Source: Marinobacter sp. EhC06
Lineage (GTDB): Bacteria; Pseudomonadota; Gammaproteobacteria; Pseudomonadales; Oleiphilaceae
Reading direction: 5' to 3'
DNA: 64,000 bases
Assembly: GCF_001650915.1 (NCBI RefSeq)
Contig: NZ_LXYO01000012.1
Span: 248,001 to 312,000, forward strand
In this document: positions 1-10,600 of the stretch, in pieces
How the letters are laid out: every line of letters begins with the position of its first letter
Numbering within the stretch: the first letter of the stretch is position 1
Made by a program: the position numbers and the translations under genes
The notes under the pieces: model-generated
Told to the model about the DNA's origin: nothing
What the model saw: only the letters and a program-made list of their open reading frames with translations
Database searches by the model: none

Positions 1-1803
1 GCGGGACTCATTGCCCTGCTGCTTCTGGTGATCGGCTGGTTCCTGGGCCGTCGGGTGGGCCGTCCACTGGAGCACCTGACCGATCAGGTCAGCCGGCTGT
101 CCCGTTTCCGATTTGATACACCGGTCAGATCCAACTCCAACATCCGTGAAGCGCGCCAACTCAGTGTGGCACTGGACGACATGGCGAAAACCATACGCAG
201 CTTCCAGAGCATCGCCACAGTACTGAACCGGGGTCAGGACCTGAATCATCTGCTCCGGGACATTCTTGAGCAGATTATCCACATTGTTGGTCAGGAGCGT
301 GGCGGCATCTACCTGTTCACGCGCCAGAAGAACCAACTCTCATTGGCCGTTAAGCAGAATCTTCAACTGCCAGACACCATCTCGAATGTGCAAGCGGAGT
401 CCGACGATAACGACATCATTCGTTTGCTGCGACAGCATATCTCGGGGCACCCGGTATTTGCCGTTCTGCGCAACCGACGCAAACAGCTGATCGGCGTCCT
501 GGCGATCGAGATGGAGGTGGGCGACCACACCCAGTTGAGTGACGACCTGATCGTCTTCGTGGACGAAATTGCCGGCTCTGCCGCCGTTGCCATCGAAACC
601 CGGGAGCTCATCGAAAGCCAGCAGGCACTGCTCGAGGGCATCATCCGGCTGGTGGCCAATGCCATTGATGCCAAATCACCATATACCGGCGGCCACTGCG
701 AGCGGGTGCCAAAGCTCGCCCAGATGCTGGTTGATGAAGCCATTGCCAGCAATGACCGGGCCTTTGACTCGTTCACCATGACCGAAGAACAGCTCCAGGA
801 ATTCCATCTGGCGGCCTGGCTCCACGACTGCGGCAAGATCACCAGCCCGGAGTACGTAGTGGACAAGGCGGTCAAGCTGGAAACCATCCACAACCGCATC
901 CACGAGATCCGCACCCGGTTCGAGGTACTGCACCGGGATGCCGACATCCGGTACCTGAACCGCGTTCTGTCAGGCGAAGAGGAGGCACCCGCCGACCTGG
1001 AACGCCAGGCTACCCGGGCCCGCCTGCAGGAGGAATTCCGTTTGATTGCGACGGCCAACCAGGGCGGTGAGTTCATGGCGGAAGAAAGTATCGAGAAGAT
1101 CCGCAGCATCGGCCAGCAAACCTGGTTACGACATTTCAGTGACCGTCTCGGCCTGTCGCCGGACGAGAAAAATGCCCTGCAGGATAGACCGGAGCCGCCA
1201 CTACCGGTTACAGAACAGCTGCTTGCCGACAAACCGGAACATCTGAGGCCCTGGGGCGACCACATTCCCCCGGTCCGAAAAGACGACCCCCGGAATCGCT
1301 GGGGCTTCGATATGGAGCTCCCGAAGTACGCCTACAACCGGGGCGAACTCCACAACCTCACGGTGGCCAAAGGTACGCTGACGGATGAGGAGCGCTTCAA
1401 GATCAACGAACACATAGTGCAGACAATCTGTATGCTGGACGCCCTGCCCTTGCCCGACCGGCTGGCCAATGTCCCGAAACTGGCGGGCACCCATCACGAG
1501 CGCATGGACGGCCACGGCTATCCCTGTGGCCTGACGGCAGCGGAAATGGGCATACCCGAACGCATCATGGCGGTTGCTGATGTGTTCGAGGCACTGACCG
1601 CCGTAGACCGCCCTTATAAAGAGGGCAAAACCCTCACCGAATCCCTCACCATCATGGCCCGCATGGTTGAAGACGGGCACATCGACCGGGCAGTATTCGA
1701 ACTGTTCATTCGCTCAGGCACCTACAAGCGGTATGCCAACCAGCACCTGCAGCCCGGTCAGATTGACGAGGTCGATGAAAGCCTGTTCATGAAGCCGGAC
1801 TGA
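1..1803 (+). CDS. HD-GYP domain protein, membrane-anchored, 5' end outside window
   Basis: Likely a cyclic-di-GMP phosphodiesterase. The frame is open from base 1, so the start and the periplasmic sensor part lie upstream. Counting from base 1, a transmembrane segment (about 1-16) is followed by a HAMP-like region (17-65), a GAF-like region (70-200) and the HD-GYP domain. The HD pair is at 275-276 (WLHDCGK) and the GYP triad at 506-508 (HHERMDGHGYP). The two halves of the domain are separated by about 230 residues, far more than in ordinary HD-GYP proteins, so a large insertion sits between them. Membrane location and signalling role are inferred from the domains. The ligand is unknown. Confidence 0.85.
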   Translation, partial: AGLIALLLLVIGWFLGRRVGRPLEHLTDQVSRLSRFRFDTPVRSNSNIREARQLSVALDDMAKTIRSFQSIATVLNRGQDLNHLLRDILEQIIHIVGQERGGIYLFTRQKNQLSLAVKQNLQLPDTISNVQAESDDNDIIRLLRQHISGHPVFAVLRNRRKQLIGVLAIEMEVGDHTQLSDDLIVFVDEIAGSAAVAIETRELIESQQALLEGIIRLVANAIDAKSPYTGGHCERVPKLAQMLVDEAIASNDRAFDSFTMTEEQLQEFHLAAWLHDCGKITSPEYVVDKAVKLETIHNRIHEIRTRFEVLHRDADIRYLNRVLSGEEEAPADLERQATRARLQEEFRLIATANQGGEFMAEESIEKIRSIGQQTWLRHFSDRLGLSPDEKNALQDRPEPPLPVTEQLLADKPEHLRPWGDHIPPVRKDDPRNRWGFDMELPKYAYNRGELHNLTVAKGTLTDEERFKINEHIVQTICMLDALPLPDRLANVPKLAGTHHERMDGHGYPCGLTAAEMGIPERIMAVADVFEALTAVDRPYKEGKTLTESLTIMARMVEDGHIDRAVFELFIRSGTYKRYANQHLQPGQIDEVDESLFMKPD

Positions 1804-1852
1804 AAAACACGTATATTCTATGGGCTGATTCATTCCTGTTAAGGACTCATTA

Positions 1853-2632
1853 ATGCTGTTTGCAATCATAATTGGCGGCCTGATTGGCTACGCCTTTGGC
1901 AAATTCCCGGGCTTTCTGATAGGTGCGGCTATTGGCGCCTTTTTGTTGAACCTTCTCAAGCGCCGCCTGATTGGCAAGCTCCAGAGCATCCAGTCCGGCT
2001 TTATTGAGTCGGTCTTTGCGGTAATGGGCGCCCTGTGCAAGGCAGACGGCGTCATTTCCAGGGATGAAATTCAGATGGCCGAAGCCATGTTCGTGCGCTT
2101 CCGCCTGAATGAAGACCAGAAAGCCAAGGCCAAAGCCGCCTTCAACCGAGGGAAAGAACCGGAGTTCGACCTGGATGCCGAGCTTAACCGGTTCCTCCAG
2201 GCCAGCGGACGCCAACCCGCGTTTCTCCAGATGTTCCTGCAGGTTCAGGTATCGGCCGTGGCTGCGGATGGCAAAGTTCATCCGGCCGAACACGAAATGT
2301 TGGTGCGGATAGCCCGTGGGCTGGGACTGCCCGAGAGCCAGGTCGATCAGCTTGAAGCCATGCTTCGGGGCGCCCACACCCATCGGGCCGGCGCTGGCCA
2401 GCCATCGTCAGCGGATCAGATCAGCGATGCCTACAAGGTTCTCGGTGTGTCGCCGTCTGTCAGCGATGAGGAGCTCAAGAAGACCTATCGCAAGCTGATG
2501 AGCGAGAACCACCCGGATAAACTCGCCGGCCGGGGATTACCCGAAAGCATGCGGGAAATGGCGGAAGAGCGTACTCGCGAGATCAGTCATGCCTACGATG
2601 TGATCAAGGAAGCGCGAAAAAAATCCGCGTGA
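1853..2632 (+). CDS. djlA: DjlA-type co-chaperone (TerB + J domain)
   Basis: A 259-residue membrane-anchored DnaJ-like protein. Residues 1-38 form a glycine-rich hydrophobic anchor (GGLIGYAFGKFPG). Residues 50-165 are a TerB-like helical domain with acidic repeats (CKADGVISRDE, AADGKVHPAEH). The C-terminus (about 192-255) is a J domain with the HPD motif in SENHPDKLAG. This order is diagnostic of DjlA, which stimulates DnaK ATPase at the inner membrane and is linked to envelope stress. The start is ATG, with AAGGAC about 8 bases upstream. It follows the HD-GYP gene by 49 bases and may be a separate unit. Confidence 0.9.
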   Translation: MLFAIIIGGLIGYAFGKFPGFLIGAAIGAFLLNLLKRRLIGKLQSIQSGFIESVFAVMGALCKADGVISRDEIQMAEAMFVRFRLNEDQKAKAKAAFNRGKEPEFDLDAELNRFLQASGRQPAFLQMFLQVQVSAVAADGKVHPAEHEMLVRIARGLGLPESQVDQLEAMLRGAHTHRAGAGQPSSADQISDAYKVLGVSPSVSDEELKKTYRKLMSENHPDKLAGRGLPESMREMAEERTREISHAYDVIKEARKKSA

Positions 2633-2652
2633 CCTGGTTTTCTGCAATCGAG

Positions 2653-3261
2653 TCAGAACCAGCGGGGCACCCGCACCCGATAACGCTCGTAGTCCTCGCC
2701 AAATTTATCCGCCAGCGCCTTTTCCTCCTCCCGGGCCTGGCGGGTAATTACCAGCACACCGGCCACCAGGCACACCAGGGAGAACACGCTGGGCAGCGCC
2801 AGGAAAAAGCCGAGCTGTCCCGCCATCACAGCCAGGAACAATGGGTTCCGGGAGCGTCCAAAAGGGCCACTGGTCAGTAACTTGCGCTGGTCCTTGCGTG
2901 GGTCAATACCGGAGCGCCAGTCTTCGTGCATATAAGCCTGCAAATAGTTCACGGTTGTGAAAGATGCGATCAACAGCAGCATACCGGCCAGCAAAACCGG
3001 CCAGGCATATAGGGGACCGAACACGCCCAGCCAGGGATCTATATCCGCGAAAATCCGCACCACGCAGACGCCCAGAATGAGCGCGCGGAAGACATTAAAA
3101 ATATGTCTATGCCACCAGGGCGCACTCCCCCGCTCACCATAATTGATGTGCGAAAAATGCATACGCTGATACAAGCCAAGGCTTCGGCCAGCAAACTGCA
3201 GACCGATCATCAGAAAGAAGATGCCGAGAAAGTGGCGCACGAGGGGTTCAATAAATTCCAT
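2653..3261 (-). CDS. Isoprenylcysteine methyltransferase-like membrane protein
   Basis: A 202-residue multi-pass membrane protein. The C-terminal half matches the ICMT/phospholipid methyltransferase pattern: GPFGRSRNPLFLAV followed by a hydrophobic hairpin and then REEEKALADKFGEDYERYR near the end. In this family these elements form the S-adenosylmethionine site. At least four hydrophobic segments are visible. It converges with djlA, the two stops being only 20 bases apart. Substrate unknown; bacterial members methylate lipids or small molecules rather than prenylated proteins. Confidence 0.75.
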   Translation of the reverse strand: MEFIEPLVRHFLGIFFLMIGLQFAGRSLGLYQRMHFSHINYGERGSAPWWHRHIFNVFRALILGVCVVRIFADIDPWLGVFGPLYAWPVLLAGMLLLIASFTTVNYLQAYMHEDWRSGIDPRKDQRKLLTSGPFGRSRNPLFLAVMAGQLGFFLALPSVFSLVCLVAGVLVITRQAREEEKALADKFGEDYERYRVRVPRWF

Positions 3262-3422
3262 CAGGTTCGCTTACAACGGGTTAAGGCCGACAGCTTATTA
3301 TCTGAAAACGTCTGTGAAAAGAGCTCGCACCGGCGGCCGAACGCTCACCCTACCTAAAATGACATGTCATCACGTTTTCGAATGCATTAGAGTTATTGGG
3401 TCATTTTAAGGAGAATTCTGTT

Positions 3423-4928
3423 ATGAGCGCCCCGGAAATCCCGCAGTCTTGCCATGTATTCTGCAACGACGCGCTCGGGCGTGATGACGCAACAACACTG
3501 TCCGAAAAAATCCGCAGACGGGAACTATCGATAACCGAACTCACCCGCGCCGCCATTGTCCGGGCACAGGCTGCCCAGCCGCTGATCCATGGCGTGGCCT
3601 CGGCGAACTACGACCAGGCCATCCAAACTGCCTCAAAGCTCGATGCAGCGACACAGGCGGGCTCCCAGCCGCTGTTCCAGGGCGTGCCGACTTTTATCAA
3701 AGACAACACCAACGTGGCAGGACTGGCCACGCGCCAGGGCTCTCTGGCAGTACCTGAAGCACCTGCTTCCGATACCAGTCCATTTGCCCGACAACTGCTT
3801 GCCCAGGGTTTCCTGTGCCTTGGTAAAAGCACCCTTCCGGAATTCGGTTTCAACGCCACTACCGAGCCCGCCCATGGGCCGGCTACACGGAACCCCTGGA
3901 ACCTGGCCTATTCCTCCGGTGCCTCTTCGGGCGGTTCAGCGGCCCTGGTGGCAGCCGGCGTGGTGCCCATCGCCCATGCCAATGACGGCGGCGGCTCCAT
4001 CCGAATTCCGGCCGCTTGCTGCGGTTTGGTAGGCCTGAAACCCACACGAGGACGGTTGATAGACAACGAAGCTGCCGCTTCCCTGCCCATCAACATTATC
4101 AGCGAAGGCGTGGTGACCCGCTCGGTACGAGATACCGCCAACTTTCTCGATCAGGCCGAGGCCTATTACCGGAATCCAAAGCTGCCGCCGGTCGGCAAGA
4201 TCGAGGGCCCATCGGGGCGCGCCCTGAAAATCGGGCTGGTGCTGGACTCCATCAATGGCCACAAAACCGATGACATCACTCGCCAGACTGTCGAAGAAAC
4301 CGCTCTCAGACTGGAAAAACTGGGGCACTACATTGAGCCTGTTCCCGTTCCGGTGCACAGCGCTTTCCCCGATGATTTCGCCCTCTACTGGGCACTGCTT
4401 GCCTTCGGTATCAGGGCCAACGGCAAGAAACTGCTCCACCCGGATTTCGACAAGCAAAACACCGACGGCCTGACCAACGGCCTGGACAAGATGTTCCGGC
4501 GGCAGTTCTGGCGCCTGCCTGCCGCGCTCTGGCGGCTCAAACGCTCATGGCACGACTACGCCCACGCTATGGCCGGCTTCGATGCGGTGCTCACACCGGT
4601 ACTTGGCCATACCACACCTACCCTTGGCCACCTCAGTCCCGACGTACCCTTCGAGACCCTGTTCGAGCGGCTGCGCCACTATGTCAGTTTCACCCCACTG
4701 GCCAACGCCACTGGCGCACCGGCAATCTCCTTACCCATGGGGCACACGCCTGATCAACTGCCAGTGTCCGTTCAGTTCATGGGGCGTCACGGGGGCGAAC
4801 GCACGCTGTTGGATATCGCCTTCACCCTGGAAGCCGATCATCCCTGGCCCCTGCTTTGCGATTTCAGCAGAAACAGTCTCAGTAGTGGAGAGTCGAAGAC
4901 CAGGGACTCACTGGCCAATACCGTTTGA
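3423..4928 (+). CDS. Amidase signature family hydrolase
   Basis: A 501-residue amidase. The Ser-cisSer-Lys triad is visible: Lys in FIKDNTN, cis-Ser in SSGGSAALVAAG and the nucleophile Ser in DGGGSIRIPAA. The following GLVGLKPTRGR is typical. Such enzymes hydrolyse amides to carboxylate and ammonia; the substrate cannot be told from sequence. No GatB or GatC lies nearby, so a role in Gln-tRNA amidation is unlikely. An upstream in-frame ATG at 3396 exists, but AAGGAG sits between it and the ATG at 3423, which decides the start. No signal peptide, so probably cytoplasmic. Confidence 0.88.
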   Translation: MSAPEIPQSCHVFCNDALGRDDATTLSEKIRRRELSITELTRAAIVRAQAAQPLIHGVASANYDQAIQTASKLDAATQAGSQPLFQGVPTFIKDNTNVAGLATRQGSLAVPEAPASDTSPFARQLLAQGFLCLGKSTLPEFGFNATTEPAHGPATRNPWNLAYSSGASSGGSAALVAAGVVPIAHANDGGGSIRIPAACCGLVGLKPTRGRLIDNEAAASLPINIISEGVVTRSVRDTANFLDQAEAYYRNPKLPPVGKIEGPSGRALKIGLVLDSINGHKTDDITRQTVEETALRLEKLGHYIEPVPVPVHSAFPDDFALYWALLAFGIRANGKKLLHPDFDKQNTDGLTNGLDKMFRRQFWRLPAALWRLKRSWHDYAHAMAGFDAVLTPVLGHTTPTLGHLSPDVPFETLFERLRHYVSFTPLANATGAPAISLPMGHTPDQLPVSVQFMGRHGGERTLLDIAFTLEADHPWPLLCDFSRNSLSSGESKTRDSLANTV

Positions 4929-5043
4929 AGTTGGACACTTATAAAAACAGATGCCATATTCTTTAGGAAGCTCAGGGATCGCCTGAACTTTCCACCGAAC
5001 CGAGACCCAGGGCCGTTCGTATTTCAAGTAAAGGGACAACACA

Positions 5044-6912
5044 TTGAGCCCGGCCATGCGTGACAGTGAAGTCCTTGTGACCCATCACAAGGCACTGATG
5101 GAGCTGAGCCACAATATCAGCTTTATCGAGATGCCCCGCCCCCGGAAGCTGGCAGCTCTCATGGAGCTGTGCACCCGGCTATTGGGCTTAAAACGTGCGA
5201 GTGTCTGGCTGTTCCCCCCGGAACGGGATCGGATTACTTGCGAATGGCTGCACGACAAAGAACAGCCCGACCGCAACAGTTGCGTGTCGCCGAGTGGCGC
5301 AGAATTCAATCTGTTTCGCTCGGACCACCCCGAATACTTCCGGGCCATCACGGAAGAACGGGTTATTGCCGTGGACGATGCCCGCAATGATATCCGAACC
5401 CGTTCATTCGACGTTGGCTACCTGTCTGTTCAGAACATCTACTCCATGCTGGATGCGCCGATTTTTGACGGCGAACAACTCAGCGGTGTTGTCTGCCTGG
5501 AGTCAGATGTCCGCCGGGACTGGTCGGTCCCGGATATCTCACTGGCAGCTGCCATCGCTGATACCATAAGCCTGATGAACACCCATGAGGCGTGGCTGAG
5601 ATCCAAGCGGGCCCTGGAATACGTCAGCCGTTACGATTCCCTCACTGGCCTCGCCAACATCGATTCCCTTCGTGACCGGCTGGGTCATCTGGTACGCAAG
5701 ATCAAACAGCGGGGCACGGGCAGCCTGGCGCTGCTCTGGATTGATGTTGACCGCCTGAAAACCATCAATGACGGCCTCGGCCCCCAAGCCGGCGATCAGG
5801 TCATTGCCGACATCGGCCAGCGGCTTAAAGAGATACAGTTGGCAGGCAAGGACTTTCTGGCCCGGATTGGAGGGGACGAATTTGCTCTGGTTATCCGAAA
5901 CTACACCCTGCCCGGCTTCCTTGATGAAGTAACCCGGGAAATCCAGAACCGGATCCGCCAGCCGATCCGGGTATCCGACCAGGACCTGAATGTCAGTGCC
6001 AGTATGGGCATCTGCCACTTCCCCGGTGACTGTCATGAACCCGAGGAACTTCTTCGGGGTGCCGAAGCCGCCATGTACCATGCCAAAAGGCAGGGCCGGG
6101 ACCGTTCTACCCTGTTCGACTCGGAAATCCAGATGACAGCGCGCTCCCGATTTGCGCTGGAAAACGAACTGCGGGAAACCCTCAAAACCAATGGTCTGGA
6201 TGTCTTCTACCAGCCGATCATGGACCGCACGGCAACACAGCTGGAAAGCGCAGAGGCGCTGGTTCGCTGGCACCACCCGCAGCGTGGCTGGCTATCACCG
6301 ATTGAATTTCTGGACGTGGCGCGCAGCGCGGGGCTCATGTATGAGCTGGGCGCCTGCGTACTCAAAAACGTCTGCGCTCACTGGCGCGACGCAAGAGACC
6401 GCAACATTCCATTACCCACCATATCCGTCAATCTCTCAGCCGAGCAGGTATTGGTTCCCGAATTACCGGAGCTGGTCAAGGAGATCTGCAACAACCAGGA
6501 TATGCCGGTCAGTGCCCTGCAGTTCGAAGTGACGGAAGACTCGATCCAGGGGGATTTCAGTGTGATCGGTCGGGTTCTGGAGCAACTGGTGGAGGCTGGC
6601 GCCGAGCTTGCCATTGATGATTTCGGCACCGGGTACTCATCGCTGTCGCGGCTAAAGAGCCTGCCTTTCTCCCGGATCAAGATCGACCGCTCGTTTATCA
6701 ACAACCTGCCAGACGACGAAAACGATTGCGCCATTACCCTGTCGATCATTGGTCTCGCAAGGGGGCTTGGCTTGTCGGTGGTCGCCGAAGGTGTTGAAAG
6801 CGAAGCCCATGAAGCCTGGCTGTTTGAAAAAGGCTGTGACTACCTTCAGGGCTACCGCTATAGCAAACCACTCCCCTACTCAGAGTTGATCAGCCGCTAT
6901 TTTTCGGGCTGA
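5044..6912 (+). CDS. GAF-GGDEF-EAL cyclic-di-GMP protein
   Basis: A 622-residue soluble c-di-GMP turnover protein. Residues 20-180 form a GAF sensor, 190-360 a GGDEF domain with an intact GGDEF at 276-280, and 375-620 an EAL domain. The EAL motif is at 404-406, and the other metal and catalytic residues are present (SVNLSAEQ, FEVTED, AIDDFGTGYS, KIDRSFI, EGVE, LQGY). Both cyclase and phosphodiesterase activity are therefore possible; which dominates cannot be read from sequence. The start is a TTG with AAAGGGA about 8 bases upstream. The next ATG (5056) is too far from that site. Its 3' end overlaps truC by 16 bases, convergently. Confidence 0.9.
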   Translation: MSPAMRDSEVLVTHHKALMELSHNISFIEMPRPRKLAALMELCTRLLGLKRASVWLFPPERDRITCEWLHDKEQPDRNSCVSPSGAEFNLFRSDHPEYFRAITEERVIAVDDARNDIRTRSFDVGYLSVQNIYSMLDAPIFDGEQLSGVVCLESDVRRDWSVPDISLAAAIADTISLMNTHEAWLRSKRALEYVSRYDSLTGLANIDSLRDRLGHLVRKIKQRGTGSLALLWIDVDRLKTINDGLGPQAGDQVIADIGQRLKEIQLAGKDFLARIGGDEFALVIRNYTLPGFLDEVTREIQNRIRQPIRVSDQDLNVSASMGICHFPGDCHEPEELLRGAEAAMYHAKRQGRDRSTLFDSEIQMTARSRFALENELRETLKTNGLDVFYQPIMDRTATQLESAEALVRWHHPQRGWLSPIEFLDVARSAGLMYELGACVLKNVCAHWRDARDRNIPLPTISVNLSAEQVLVPELPELVKEICNNQDMPVSALQFEVTEDSIQGDFSVIGRVLEQLVEAGAELAIDDFGTGYSSLSRLKSLPFSRIKIDRSFINNLPDDENDCAITLSIIGLARGLGLSVVAEGVESEAHEAWLFEKGCDYLQGYRYSKPLPYSELISRYFSG

Positions 6913-7640
6913 TTCTGAACGTCAAAATCGGAAAATATCGATAACACTTCAAGGAAGCTTTCCTCCGGTGGGGCACTAATCGTAAGTGGCTCACCGGAAG
7001 CGGGATGACGAAAAGCCATACCTGTCGCCGCCAGCATCAAACGGCCCTGGCCGAAACGTTCGGCAAAATAACGGTTGTGTCGACCCCGGCCGTGATTGGC
7101 ATCGCCAATAATCGGGTGGTTGATATGCTTCATGTGCCTCCGTAACTGATGCTTCCGCCCCGTTTTCGGGCACAATTCGACAATCGCATAGCGACTGGTC
7201 GGATATTTCTCGATCTCTACCGGTATCTCGGTGGTCGCCAGCGTGCGGTAATGAGTGAGGGCGTCACGCACTGGCTGCTCCACCCCTTTCAACCGTCGAT
7301 CCTCTGGCTCTTCCCTCAGGGCATAATCAATCTCTCCCTGCTCCGGCGGCCAGCCACGCACCATGGCCAGGTAGGTTTTTGCTACCTCGCCGGCCATCAT
7401 CGCCATACCCAGCGTGCGGGCCGTGTCGCTGTCCCTGGCAAACACCAGGATGCCGGACGTGGGTCGGTCCAGACGATGTACCGGGTAGACATGCCGGCCG
7501 TCATTGAGCCCCCGGGCATATTGCAGGGCAAATTCGGTTTCATGCCTGTCGATGGGACTTCGATGCACCAGCAGCCCGGCTGGTTTGTGGACAATCAGAA
7601 GGTGGTCATCCCGGTAAAGAACACTCAGTGGATTCTTCAT
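6897..7640 (-). CDS. truC: tRNA pseudouridine synthase C (RluA family)
   Basis: A 247-residue RluA-family synthase with the catalytic Asp in HRLDRPTSGI (about residue 56) and the downstream KTGRKHQLRRHMKHINHPI typical of TruC, which makes pseudouridine 65 in tRNAs. No S4 domain is present, which separates it from RluC/RluD. The nearest ATG is taken as the start. A GTG at 7649 overlapping the stop of the upstream RND gene, with GAGG about 11 bases before it, is an alternative adding three residues. Transcribed after the RND pump genes, probably by read-through. Confidence 0.85.
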   Translation of the reverse strand: MKNPLSVLYRDDHLLIVHKPAGLLVHRSPIDRHETEFALQYARGLNDGRHVYPVHRLDRPTSGILVFARDSDTARTLGMAMMAGEVAKTYLAMVRGWPPEQGEIDYALREEPEDRRLKGVEQPVRDALTHYRTLATTEIPVEIEKYPTSRYAIVELCPKTGRKHQLRRHMKHINHPIIGDANHGRGRHNRYFAERFGQGRLMLAATGMAFRHPASGEPLTISAPPEESFLEVLSIFSDFDVQNQPEK

Positions 7641-7645
7641 GAAAT

Positions 7646-10600
7646 TCACGCGCTTCTGAACCTCGCGGCCAGCCTCCCGAAGGCCTGGCCGGCTCGGTTG
7701 CCCAGAACCAGCAGTGACGGCGTAAGCAACAGCGTCAGTACAGTAGCAAACGCCAGCCCGCCTGCAATGGCACTGGAAAGCTGGGTCCACCATTGGGTTG
7801 AGGGAGCGCCCAGGCCCAGCGACGGCGTCAACAGGTCAACATTGACGCCGAGAACCATGGGCATCAAACCCAGCACGGTGGTGATGGCCGTCAGCAGCAC
7901 CGGCCGCAGACGAAGGCAACCGGTTTCCAGGGCGGCCTCGTAGGCCTCCATGCCGTCCTTGCGCATCTGGTTGTAGGTATCGATCAGAATGATGTTGTTG
8001 TTCACCACAATGCCCGCCAGGGCAATCGTGCCCATTCCCACCATCACAATGCCAAAGGACTGACCGTTTACCAGCAGGCCCAGCAGGACCCCGGCAGTGG
8101 AGAGCACAATCGCCGAGAGAATCAGGAAGGTCTGGTACAGCGAATTGAACTGGGTCACCAGTATCAGCAGCATCAGCCCGATAGCCACCAGAAAGGCCGT
8201 GGCAAGGAAGTTGGAGGCCTGCTGCTGATCCTCGTTCTCGCCGGCAAACTTCACCGAAATACCCTCCGGTGGTTCTGGCATCTCCGCCTGAAGGGCCCGC
8301 AGCAGCTCATCCACACGGCGCCCCTGGGCCAGATCGGATTTGATGGTCACCGTACGCTGGCCATCCACCCGAACAATGCTGTTGGTCTTGTCACCAGGCC
8401 GCAGATCAACAAACTCCGAGAGCGGCACCTGGCCCCGGGAGGTATGAATGGTCTGGCGCTGAAGATGATCCAGTTCCCGCCATTTGTTGGGCACCCGCAC
8501 CACAATGTCCACTTCATCCCGCACGTCTTCCGGGCGATAGGTCGCCAGTTTCAAACCGTTGGTCACCAGACGAACGGCACTGCCGATGCCAAGCACATCG
8601 GTACCAAAGCGGGCGGCGGCTTCCCGGTCAACCTGCAGTCGCCACTCGATACCGGGCAGGCTGCGGTCGTCTTCGATGTCCACGAAGCCACCGAGCTCCC
8701 GCATGCGATCTTTGATTTCGTCCACGTAGCCATTGAGACTGTTCGCCTCCCGGCTGCTCACCTGCAGCTCGATTGGCTTGCCTTCTGCGGGCCCACCCTC
8801 CTGCTTGCGGAATTCCAGTTCAATGCCAGGAATATCAGAGGTCATTCCTCGGAAGTCCTCCAGAATCGCGCTGGCCGGACGCCGGGTGAACCAGTCGGTA
8901 AACTGGAACTGCAGAACGCCGATCACATCCGGCGCCAGCTGCGAGCTGGTCTGGACCATCGAGCGGGCGTAAAGGGCCTTCACCTCGGGCATGCCGCGCA
9001 GGCGCTGCTCAACTTCTCGCACGATGGCATCTCGCTCCCACACCGATAGATCACCACGCGCTCTCACCTGCACCTGGGCGGAATCCGGCTCCACACTGGG
9101 GAAGAACTCCACCCCGTGATTAAAGCGGGCATAGGCCGCATAGATCACTGCGATCACACAGAGTACGCCGATCAACGTCAGCCCCGGTGACCTGAGCAGC
9201 ATTGCCAGTACCCGCCGATAGCCCTTCATCAGGCGTCCCTGCAAGTGGCCCTGCCGCGCCCGGCGGCCGCCGCTGGTGCTTCCCAGCACCGGCAGGAACA
9301 CCAGCGCCATCGCCAGGGAAGCAATCAGGCAGATGATGACCGTCAGCGGCAGGAATTTCATGAATTCCCCGACCACGCCTGGCCAGAACAACAACGGCAC
9401 GAACACGGCCAAGGTGGTCGCGGTCGAAGCAATAATAGGCCAGGCCATGCGGCTGGCCGCCTCAGCCCAGGCATGCTTTACAGTCTGCCCTTCCGACAGG
9501 TTCCGGTCCGCCAGTTCCGACACCACAATGGCGCCATCCACCAGCATGCCGGCCACCAGGATCAGGCTGAACAGCACCACGATATTGAGCGTGAGCCCCA
9601 TGCTCCAGATCACCAGGATCCCGGTCAGAAACGCGCCCGGAATGGTCAGCCCTACCATCACCGCAGAACGAGGTCCCATGGCGGCGATCACCACAATCAG
9701 AACGAGCACGATGGCAGTAAGCACATTGTTCAGCAGATCACTGAGGATATCGCGCACTTCCTCGGACTGATCCATGATGTAGCGGATTTCCAGAGAGTCC
9801 GGCAGCTCCGGTCTGGCCTGATCGATCAACTCACGAACCTGGGCAATGGTCTCGATGATGTTGGCACCCGAACGCTTGGACACTTCCAGCACCAGCGCCG
9901 GCTCGCCGTTGATACGGGCAAACCCGGCGGGGTCCTTGAAGGTGCGCTGGAGCATGGCCACATCGCCGAAGGTGACCACTGTGTCGCCGTCCACCTTGAT
10001 CGGCATGGACATCACATCTTCGATAGTCTCGATCACGCCGGGCACTTTCAGGGCCATGCGGCCGTTGCCGGTATCCAGCGAGCCTGCAGCCACCAGCTGA
10101 TTGTTGCGGGTTACCAGCGAAGCCAGCTGATCAAAATCAACGCCGTAGCTCTCCAGAACCTGGGGATCCACCACGATTTCCAGCAGGTCTTCCCGATCGC
10201 CGCCAATCTCCACCTCAAGGACTTCCGGAATGGACTCGATGGCATCCTGGAACCGGCGGGCGATGGTGATCAGCTCCCGCTCCGACAGTGGCCCGGACAG
10301 ACCCACGGACAGCACCGGGAACAGGGACACGTTGATTTCGTTCACCCTGGGTTCATCCGCTTCCTGGGGCAGCTTGGTGCGGGCGGTATCCACTTTCTCC
10401 CGCACGTCCTGAAGCGCCTTGTCTGGATCAAACCCGGCATCGAACTCCAGCATCACCGAGGCATGCCCTTCTGAGGCCGTACCGCGCATTTCCTTGATAC
10501 CCTCAAGCGAACGCAGCTCCTGCTCCATGGGCCGCACCAGCAGACGCTCGGCGTCCTCCGGGCTGATTCCGTCCAGGGTCATGGAGACATAGATCATCGG

